Of a stretch of 22,002 bases of DNA, positions 8,101-15,500 are shown piece after piece; within the stretch, counting starts at the first letter, position 1, and every line of letters starts with the position of its first letter. This DNA is from JBAXAM01 sp964213355 (lineage in GTDB: Bacteria > Pseudomonadota > Gammaproteobacteria > UBA9339): assembly GCA_964213355.1 (NCBI GenBank), contig CAXOVY010000015.1, positions 1 through 22,002 of the forward strand, written 5' to 3'. The translations under genes and the position numbers were made by a program. The notes under the pieces were generated by a model. That model made no database searches. It saw only the letters and a list, made by a program, of their open reading frames with translations, and was not told the DNA's origin.

Positions 8101-8352
8101 TATGAAAAACCTGCAATAATTGATATTGGCCGTAATGACCAAATTTTAACAAATCAGGTAACCGAAGCTATGTTACGTTCAACAGGGAACACTACTAAGT
8201 TTATAGTTGCTGCAACAAATAATAAGAAAGATGAACAACTTAATAAAGTGGTAGATTTACTTTCAGATATAAGGAAAAAGACAGGAATAACTTTATATAA
8301 TGAGCACGGAATTGAAACAAGTGCGTGGTTCAATCAACATATAAGAAATTAA
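5119..8352 (+). CDS. Tail tape measure protein
   Basis: At 1077 residues this is the long helical protein that sets tail length. The first ~180 residues are Lys/Glu/Ala-rich coiled coil, followed by more helix to about 295. A hydrophobic stretch around residues 298-335 (RRLAFILPGIGIAGIFNLAF and a SSIGSLF segment) and another near 912-962 (SIASIVLNTAVAVSKFLSKG, then VMGAAQLAVAIATPIPHFATG) are typical of tape measures that insert into the host membrane during DNA entry. A charged coiled coil spans roughly 555-760. The end 'KALVAEKGREFRVDSDGKM' and 'QILTNQVTEAMLRSTG' is the familiar tape measure C-terminus in Bacteroidota phages. By the known rule of about 1.5 angstrom per residue the tail would be near 160 nm. 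The start overlaps the previous stop as TAATG. Confidence 0.92.
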   Translation: MEQLFNKFSDLKALEKEKARILGLFGEIKTGIKELSSLGIKIESSKSIKEASASIKLYQAEIKKLEAAQKQYQITEQRIIDLKIKESKAAEMAARATAAEVKVSNEVTRGKILETKERLANATAAEKEATALSKTTGSKAANTKLAQRPIESIPYTIIANNDVENLKKAGTVVSELDIAQAKAANSATAMAAAQVGVAKTTLVEGRELKGLTIARLAGAKTEKEAIENNKQLLAIRKQVNVTTESGQKKVLLINEAMNQNNRLITSNSNLLQVQKNNVGNYAAAAESSTSRILKATRGAFGHIRRLAFILPGIGIAGIFNLAFVGIEKLFSSIGSLFASTGKKISDFAQKQKTLGEISEAAAKGLGKEYAQLELIKAKLNDTNIPVVERLRLATEYNKTAEAANQIDRKQINNLTLINQSINDQIELIKRRALARASEAIIGDKAEAYLLAQEKSRQKNLQFSIQATTPIEGIATEQFINVGGKLIKYSVGSEAAIADQIASQKRFLAKAIEKDPKVIAAKRELESALEIGATLTSADSLFGKPEKPKKSPKGHDDLSDLFKNEQEKRKVLFEVQKRIIQDNLDADSIIIDNEKKSWDERLAAARDFYDQSLLLIMKEKEFELGNLDYQEEEEKRKTKNKKVLQSITEEYAAKRLLVETNTNSAILKLDEETGKKQGEIAKYSIDFVIKEKERLEREYDAHSKSIHENNLQEIKNQYDGDLLLLEEKFNRGEIKEKDYNKKRLRLIQALNIALLEEDIRFTKETLTLAEIRALASGKQEDIDAVMTAKSKLAGLEISLATFVADFLKDKNKETVEDFQETFEKIAEIARFVFDLMSGFAGAFYDKQKNAVQDQIDILDEQEQREIEIANQSILNEQDKAAKIDSIHRLAEARKQVLELKQRRLDQERARFEKAASIASIVLNTAVAVSKFLSKGNVLEAIIAGVMGAAQLAVAIATPIPHFATGKDKANKYEGKALVAEKGREFRVDSDGKMRLYEKPAIIDIGRNDQILTNQVTEAMLRSTGNTTKFIVAATNNKKDEQLNKVVDLLSDIRKKTGITLYNEHGIETSAWFNQHIRN

Positions 8353-10464
8353 ATGGAAAGGCCGGAATACATATACTTCTTAATAAATAAAGACGGTTTA
8401 CCGTTATACCAGTCAGATGCAGGTCAAATATTAATTGGTGATGGTGATTTAAAAAAGCCAAACGGGCAACCGGCTAACCTTCGTTATTCGCCTCAAGGAT
8501 GGAAAGATACTTTAGTAAAGTTTTTTAGGAATGTAAAATATTTTGGTATGTTTAGAGATATGACTGTACCAATGACATTTCCAAAAGACGGAGGGGCAAT
8601 ATTAAAAGACCAAATATGGAAACACGGTATCGAAGCTGTTGTTTATTTATTAATTAAAAAACTCAACCGGATTGCTTTAGGCTATCTATATGAAGACTGG
8701 TATTTATCTGAACTAAATTTTAGTAAATATAAAGAACAACTTACCGGTGTTGTAATAGAAGCAACCGAAGGTGGAGTATCAAAATATTTAAAAGCATTTG
8801 AGAGTACACTTATGGAAGTACCTATAGATACTGATGCAGAAGTAAAAACAGTATTGATGGATGGAGTGGCTTTTGATTTTAATAGAACATACGGGGTAGT
8901 TGGTGAACAAGCTTGTGTAGGAACATTATTATATTATCTTGGTATGGTTGAATTTTCCAGAGAGGGCAATCCGGCAGAAGAATACTTTTTTGATGTAATG
9001 CCAAAACAATCTTCCATATACCCTAACGAAGATTATGCATATAGAACAGATAAACTTCAAGATATAAGGGTTCATACTGATGATTTTAAAATATTTTATG
9101 ATAAAGCTGTCAATCCTGTATTAAGGTTAGAAGTTAATGACGGAATTTCAGGAAGTTCAACACAATATGATTTAATCCCGTTTTCTGCACCAACAGGTAC
9201 TATAGGCGAAACAAGAAATTTTACATTTGATGTAACAATTACCGTTCCTGCCGGAAGCCGGGTACATTTTAAATTATTCGGAGGTAGCGGAGCTGACCCG
9301 ACAACCCAATTTACTGTGAAAAGTGGCAGTATTCTTATAGACTATGTTTATAAATATGCATCTTCTTATGTAAATGGCCTTTATATTCATAGATTAATAG
9401 ACCAAGTAATAAATAAAATGTCAGACGGTAAATGTGGTTTTAAATCTGATTGGTTGCTGGCCAGGAAAGATTTAATTTATACTTGCGGTGATTCATTAAG
9501 AGGAATAAAGTTCGATGATACTGTAGTGCCTATTATACCAAGTTCAGCGTTTAAAATAAGTATTTATGATTTGTATAAATCTTTAAGATATGCCGGTCTT
9601 GGTATAGAAGGTAATGATATTGTAATTGAACCATTAAATTATTTCTTTCGTAATAATGAGATTTCTGTTGACTTAGGACAAGTATCAGATGCTACAATTA
9701 TAATAGCTGAAGACCTTTTATTCAACACAATAAAAGCAGGTTATGAAAAACAAGATTATACAGATGTAAATGGTAAATATGAAGTTAATCAAGGACAACA
9801 ATGGTCATGCCCGGTAACAAAAATAATTGCTGAACTTAATTTAATTTCACCTGTGCGTGCAGATTTTATGGGTGCAGAATTATTACGGATTAATTTTGAA
9901 AAGAAAAAAACAACAGATACAAATAGCGATAACGATACTTTTATGTTAAATACAGATATCGTAGAATTTATTGACGGGTTTATTCATTATTATAAGCTTT
10001 ATAGACCTGCTTATACCGGTGTATTAGGTTTACCTCATTACGATACTGCTTTTAACTTAGAATTGACGCCTAAACATGCAATATTAGCACATGCACCTTT
10101 TATACATGGTATGATGGATTTTTTAGATGCAGAAAAAATAGGTAAGATGACTGCTGATAAGAATAAAGATTTATCAACTACTTTAGCCGGTGTTACTATT
10201 TTACAGTCAGAAGATATTGCTATAGGTGCGTTAACTGAAAAATTAATCGTACCTTATTATTTTAATTTTAAAACAAAAGTACCGGTAAATATGTTGCAAT
10301 TATTTAAAGATAAACCATACGGGAAAGTAAAATTTAAGTGGAATGACTTACAATGGTATGGTTATTTATGGGATGGTGGCGTAAAGACTGCAACGTTAGA
10401 AGTACAAGAATGGAAGTTAATTGCTTTGCCCGGTCAATTGTTAGAAAAATTTAATAAATTATGA
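8353..10464 (+). CDS. Large tail tip / baseplate protein (distal tail or hub)
   Basis: This 703-residue protein starts directly after the tape measure stop (TAA then ATG), the place of distal tail and tail hub proteins. The N-terminal part (MERPEYIYFLINKDGLPLYQ, a strand-rich region to about residue 250) looks like a ring-forming beta domain. About residues 260-333 form a Ser/Thr/Gly-rich beta segment (VNDGISGSSTQYDLIP, then FTFDVTITVPAGSRVHFKLF, then GSILIDYVYKY) that reads like an inserted jelly-roll, carbohydrate-binding-type domain. The remainder, with 'YDLYKSLRYAGLGIEGNDI', is like hub or tail-associated proteins. I see no peptidase or lysozyme motif. Its stop overlaps the next start by four bases (ATGA). 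Confidence 0.7.
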   Translation: MERPEYIYFLINKDGLPLYQSDAGQILIGDGDLKKPNGQPANLRYSPQGWKDTLVKFFRNVKYFGMFRDMTVPMTFPKDGGAILKDQIWKHGIEAVVYLLIKKLNRIALGYLYEDWYLSELNFSKYKEQLTGVVIEATEGGVSKYLKAFESTLMEVPIDTDAEVKTVLMDGVAFDFNRTYGVVGEQACVGTLLYYLGMVEFSREGNPAEEYFFDVMPKQSSIYPNEDYAYRTDKLQDIRVHTDDFKIFYDKAVNPVLRLEVNDGISGSSTQYDLIPFSAPTGTIGETRNFTFDVTITVPAGSRVHFKLFGGSGADPTTQFTVKSGSILIDYVYKYASSYVNGLYIHRLIDQVINKMSDGKCGFKSDWLLARKDLIYTCGDSLRGIKFDDTVVPIIPSSAFKISIYDLYKSLRYAGLGIEGNDIVIEPLNYFFRNNEISVDLGQVSDATIIIAEDLLFNTIKAGYEKQDYTDVNGKYEVNQGQQWSCPVTKIIAELNLISPVRADFMGAELLRINFEKKKTTDTNSDNDTFMLNTDIVEFIDGFIHYYKLYRPAYTGVLGLPHYDTAFNLELTPKHAILAHAPFIHGMMDFLDAEKIGKMTADKNKDLSTTLAGVTILQSEDIAIGALTEKLIVPYYFNFKTKVPVNMLQLFKDKPYGKVKFKWNDLQWYGYLWDGGVKTATLEVQEWKLIALPGQLLEKFNKL

Positions 10465-11390
10465 ACCATTTTAAAATACCTTTGTGTAATCCATTTAAGT
10501 TCGTTCCAATAACGGATGCACCGGGAATACATTTTGACGATAACTGGTTCATTGAACAAATCAGGTATTTCGAAATGAAATCTTTTTACCGGCAGAAATG
10601 GGTTAAGTCAAATACAACAAAGATACAAGTAGAAAGCAGTATTGCACCCCAATCTATAAAAGTAATTGACCGGTATAATAACCAAATAAAAGTATTTAAT
10701 TGGGTTGCAGTATATACAGCAATAAACTATTCTATTTATGAAACTACATTTGATGTTACAGACGTTTCAGAAAAAATAATATTTTTAAAATTTGGTGTTG
10801 TATTCGAAGAATCTATTAATTGGTCTATACTTTCTGAACCAATAGAAATAAAAACAGAATGGCCGGGTACTATGCTTTTTAGGTATAATAATTCTTATAA
10901 CAAATTTGATGTTGCTTTTTCAACCGGTATCAAATTTTATTTCCGTTGTGAAGCTGTTATTCATGACTTTTACCCTGAACGTGGTGGAACGGATTATATA
11001 AATCAAGTAAAAGATACTGAACTTTTGGAAGTAACTCCGTCAAGAAAGTTTAAACTTTCTATAGGCTGTAATATGATTGTGGGTGCAAGATTAGGAGTTG
11101 CGCCATGGGTTTTAGATATTGTTAATAGAATACTTTGTTGCGATATTGTTAGTGTAGAGAATATGAGATATTGTGCAGAAGCTGAAGCTAAATGGGAAAA
11201 ACATAAGCAAGGTCAGTATCCCTTAATAGGTGGTACAATTGATATTGTACCTTCGTTTAATTCACAAAGTTTGGAGTTTGCAGATACTACACCTTTAGCA
11301 CCCGGATTGGTATTGGCATATAATATAGATACGGCAATATTTGCACCGGGTTCTATTGTACCAATAAATGAAGTACTTATAAATAGCTAA
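10461..11390 (+). CDS. Tail tip / baseplate protein, function unknown
   Basis: A 309-residue, aromatic-rich beta protein coupled to the previous gene by an ATGA overlap. It opens MNHFKIPLCNPFKFVPITDA and continues with two strand-rich halves; the first (to ~140) has 'IFLKFGVVFEESINWSILSE', the second has 'AFSTGIKFYFRCEAVIHDFY'. Several Cys residues are spread along the chain, including 'ILCCDIV'. It has no signal peptide, membrane helix or catalytic motif. Position between the hub-like protein and the adhesin genes suggests a structural part of the tail tip that links the tube to receptor-binding proteins. I do not recognise a named family. Confidence 0.68.
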   Translation: MNHFKIPLCNPFKFVPITDAPGIHFDDNWFIEQIRYFEMKSFYRQKWVKSNTTKIQVESSIAPQSIKVIDRYNNQIKVFNWVAVYTAINYSIYETTFDVTDVSEKIIFLKFGVVFEESINWSILSEPIEIKTEWPGTMLFRYNNSYNKFDVAFSTGIKFYFRCEAVIHDFYPERGGTDYINQVKDTELLEVTPSRKFKLSIGCNMIVGARLGVAPWVLDIVNRILCCDIVSVENMRYCAEAEAKWEKHKQGQYPLIGGTIDIVPSFNSQSLEFADTTPLAPGLVLAYNIDTAIFAPGSIVPINEVLINS

Positions 11391-11393
11391 GTC

Positions 11394-12581
11394 ATGGTAA
11401 TAAAATTTGTTGTTTCAAAATCCGGCTTAACTGAAGATTTTATAGTTAAGATATGGGAAGCAGTTAATGATGGCGCAGGGCAAGAAGTATATACACAAGT
11501 ACTGGTAGAAAAAGATGCCGGAGGAATACCTACACCCGGCGCAGGTCACCAAGTAATTGAAACTGTTATAGTAAACGGTATGGACAAAGTTGTTCATATT
11601 ATAAGGCTTTATGGTGTTACTTCAGCTACTTTGCTTCATGAATATAACGAAGAACCGAAAGAAGATATTGTAACAGTATTTACTCCAATACGTTTTAAAA
11701 TTGGTGATGGTGACCCGTTAACCCCTATTGCAAATTCTGATACATATACAAATTCGCTACTTGTTGGGCTTACAGAAGATGAATATACAATTGAACGTAA
11801 TGGTTATGGAAAGTTATTTCCTACTGTACATTATACCATTGACCAAAGTACAGGTTCATTTCAATTAAATAATCCTGACGTATTTAATGATCAGGAAGAA
11901 TTTACAATTGAGAAAAAACCAAAAGCTGTTACTACTGTAGTAAATGATTCTGTTGTTGCAAAATGGTTTGGCGCAACACAGGCAGTTGCAGATTTATTTA
12001 TAGATATTGCAGCAAATACAGATTATATTGCAGCACATTTACGTAAGTTGTTAAGATTTCAAGGAGCATTTACATATACGTTTGTAATCAACCCACCTGC
12101 CGGATTCGGTTTTTGTTTTAATAATATGAGTGCAAGTATAGCAAAAGTAAAATTTGATAATGCAAATCTAAAATGGCCGGGAGGCGATATCGGTGAAATT
12201 GATTTACCGTCACTTACTGAAGCTTGTTTTGTTTTTGATGGTGTTAAATGGAATGTGGTTTATTTTAATAGCAGCACATTTATTGTACCGGGTGCAACAC
12301 CGGCAGGAACAATAATTGCCGCAGGTATTCAAAATGTGGGAGATGTACCAGCAGGTGACCCGACTTATACAATAACACATAATAAAGCAATTGCAGGTGA
12401 TTACGGTGTATTATTTAGTATTAAATCAAATGTAATAGCTACTTATTTCCGTGATAATAAACTTTGTGGTTGTTGGTATCACCATGCAACTGATAAACCA
12501 AATAAATTTGTCATATCATTGCAAGAAGTTTCAGGTGAAGTACAAAATATAACAATCTTTTGGACAATTATAAAACTTTAA
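11394..12581 (+). CDS. Tail appendage / receptor-binding candidate
   Basis: This 395-residue protein starts 3 bp after the preceding stop. It is a beta-rich multidomain protein: an N-terminal Ig-like half (to about 100, 'HIIRLYGVTSATLLHEYNEE'), a short domain 'FKIGDGDPLTPIANSDTYTN' with 'SLLVGLTEDEYTIERNGYGK' to about residue 175, which resembles modules of Bacteroidota phage fibres, a middle jelly-roll-like part 'FTYTFVINPPAGFGFCFNNM', and a C-terminal domain from about 300 (GTIIAAGIQNVGDVPAGDP) through 'GCWYHHATDKPNKFVISLQE'. The ending 'NITIFWTIIKL' is a typical final strand. It probably sits at the tail tip next to the long fibre and may bind the cell surface. No enzymatic motif is visible. 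Confidence 0.65.
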   Translation: MVIKFVVSKSGLTEDFIVKIWEAVNDGAGQEVYTQVLVEKDAGGIPTPGAGHQVIETVIVNGMDKVVHIIRLYGVTSATLLHEYNEEPKEDIVTVFTPIRFKIGDGDPLTPIANSDTYTNSLLVGLTEDEYTIERNGYGKLFPTVHYTIDQSTGSFQLNNPDVFNDQEEFTIEKKPKAVTTVVNDSVVAKWFGATQAVADLFIDIAANTDYIAAHLRKLLRFQGAFTYTFVINPPAGFGFCFNNMSASIAKVKFDNANLKWPGGDIGEIDLPSLTEACFVFDGVKWNVVYFNSSTFIVPGATPAGTIIAAGIQNVGDVPAGDPTYTITHNKAIAGDYGVLFSIKSNVIATYFRDNKLCGCWYHHATDKPNKFVISLQEVSGEVQNITIFWTIIKL

Positions 12582-12583
12582 AT

Positions 12584-15500
12584 ATGAAAAAAATATTTTT
12601 AACATCTTTGTTTTTAATTGTAGCAACAATTTGCTATTCTCAAATTTATCAACCTGCTTTACTTGTAGGTAAAAAGGAACATGGTATTTCAACAGACCGT
12701 TTTTTATCACCGCCTACTGGTTGTGGCTCGCCAGCATTACCAACTGTACTCGATTCTTCTTTAAAGAAAGCCGGAATTTATTATGATACTTGTAATAAAA
12801 GGCTCTGGCTATATGACTCAAAGCTTTTGGTTTGGGATTCTGTTCATATAGGAGTTGCTGGTTCAAGTGGAGGTGTTTGGGGAACAATAACCGGCAACTT
12901 ACCAGACCAAATAGATTTGTATGATTCTTTGTTGGCAAGGCTGAAAAATAGTGATACAGCATCTATGCTTTTAAATTATCGGCATTGGCTGGCCGGGTAT
13001 CTCACATCTGTTGACACCACCGACATCGCCTCCTTTTATTCAAAAGTCAGAAGCCTTTTTTCCGCTACCTACCCAATACAATACAGTAACGGAAATTACT
13101 CACTCGATACAGGGGCAGGTAAATGGAGAAGTGAAAATTATTTTGACGCCAAATACACCCCACAAATCAGAAGTATTACTACTGGCTGGGGATTAACAGG
13201 TGGTGGTGATTTTTCTATTGACAGAGACCATGAAGTTGACAGTAACGCTATCAAGGGGCTGGTGGGGTGGGGTGGTTCTATACCTACATGGCAGCAGACA
13301 CTTACGGCGGGGAGTACTCTGACGGGAAATAATTCCTCAAATGGATTAGCTTATACACTTACACATAATACACTCGGTTTTTATGCTAACATCAGACGAG
13401 GCGGAGCTAATACTACTCAGTTAAATATTGATAGCACAATAGCTTCTATTGGTTCAAATGATGGCAGCGGGGGTGTTTCTGTTTATAATGATAGTACGAT
13501 TATAATTGGGGATATTGTAAAAATTAGAACGCTCCCAAACTTCGCAGATACAACTAACTTCAAACAAGTAGTAGTAAACACAACGGGGACAGGTGGAACA
13601 TTAAATCAACTCTACCAAGCTACCTATTGGCCGGGAGGGGGCGGCGGCTCTGTCAATGTCCGATACTCTATTGTAAAAGGAACAGGCGATAGTCTACAAC
13701 TTGAAAATGATGAATTAAATCCCGGCAATGATATGTTTTATGGAACAACGGGAGATGGAGTTAAATCGTGGATAGCTCAAAGTGTCATAGCGAGTAGTAA
13801 ACAAGACGGCATACAATTCAGGGACGAAGGAACCGCTTTAGGTGCTGTTAAAACTGCAACAGTTGTAAATTTTATTGGCGCAGGTGTTACTGCAACAAGA
13901 AATAGTGATTCTATTACGGTGAATATTACAAGTGGCGGTGGTACTACAACTGTATCGCAAGCCAGTAATATAGATATGATTCCAACTGATACCATCCCGG
14001 CAACAATTACTATCCCCGGCAGATATGACGGTTTTAGTATAATGGGTCAATTCCCTTCAGGCAAGATGGTAATTGTTTACAGGTCGGGTTCTGTTCATGG
14101 GTTTGATGGTGATGCAGTAATGAAAATGAGGGTATCAACCGATCAGGGTAAAACATGGGATGATACTTCAATTATTCATAGCGAATCAGGAGTTGATATT
14201 AGAAACTATGGCGGTGGAGTTACACCTACCGGAAGATTGATAGTATCATTCATAAGGTATCTTGGTGGAGTATCATACGGCGGTCAGTATTATATATACT
14301 CCGATGATGAAGGGGTAACATGGTCTTCGCCAGTTTCACTATCTGATGAGGGAGAAGCAGAGTATTCTCCTTATGGGGCATTAATTTCTATTGCTGATGA
14401 TAAACTTTTAATGACATGGTACGGATTCACTGGTACAACTTATACTATCTATGCTGTAAGAAGTTCTGATAATGGCACAACGTGGGATTCTCCCATTACA
14501 ATAGCAACCGGACTTCGCCAATATACAGAGACTTCAACTACCTATGTAGGCGGCGGACAAATACTTGCATTAAGCAGAACAGAGGATTCTGTTTGTTTCA
14601 ATCAATGGAAAAGTTTAGATAATGGTTTAACATGGGTAGATCAGGGCTTAGTTCTTTTTGATAATTGGTCTGAAAGCAATCCAACAAACGCATGGATAAC
14701 TACATTTATCGGATTGGACGGCAGGAGAATGGTTGCTTGTTATTACGGAGAAAGATTTGAAATGAAATTAAGAGTTATCTATGGTGCAGCCGTTGATTTA
14801 ATAAAAAACGGGGTATCGGGATGGGATAGTCGTACAAGGGTTGATATTGCTACGCCTGCTACTTCTGTGCCGCTTGATTTTGGTTATCCCGCCGTTATTC
14901 ATCCTGTCGGGGGTAAATATGCTATTGGAACTTACATGGATAGTATAGGTAAGATTAAGTTTTTTACATACCCACCAAAAAATCAGATTTGGGAAGCCCC
15001 TGATTATAAGATAGGTGCAAGAATTACACCGAGAGTTTATTCAGTAACCTCACCGACATCTGTAACAGTTAATTCGGATTCTACCGATATTGTTTCGGTC
15101 GTTTCTTTAAGTGCAGGTTTAACTATTAATGCTCCTGCAGGAACACCAAGAGACGGGCAATTATTGACAATAAGAATTAATGCGTTAGCCACCCCTCAGG
15201 CTCTTACATGGAACGCAATTTTTAGGGCAATAGGCGACTATGTTTTACCATCTGTTACGGTTGCAACTTCAGACTTTGCTGCAAATTTCATGTATAATAC
15301 AGATGCCGTTAAGTGGGATTTAGTAAATATTACTTATACAAAGAATTTCGCTAATACAAATCTCACACAAACGGCAGCGAGAACTTATGCCGGAGCCGGG
15401 TATGCCTACACTTTTAACAATCTTGGGGACTGGAAATATCACATCGGCCCAAACGAATTTGATGTATATGGAAATTCTGACCTGAATAAGTTTGAATTAA

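Noticed and set aside
12560..12583. TTG start for the fibre
   Set aside because: It would overlap the upstream gene by 22 bases and put eight extra residues before a perfect signal peptide; ATG 12584 is better.
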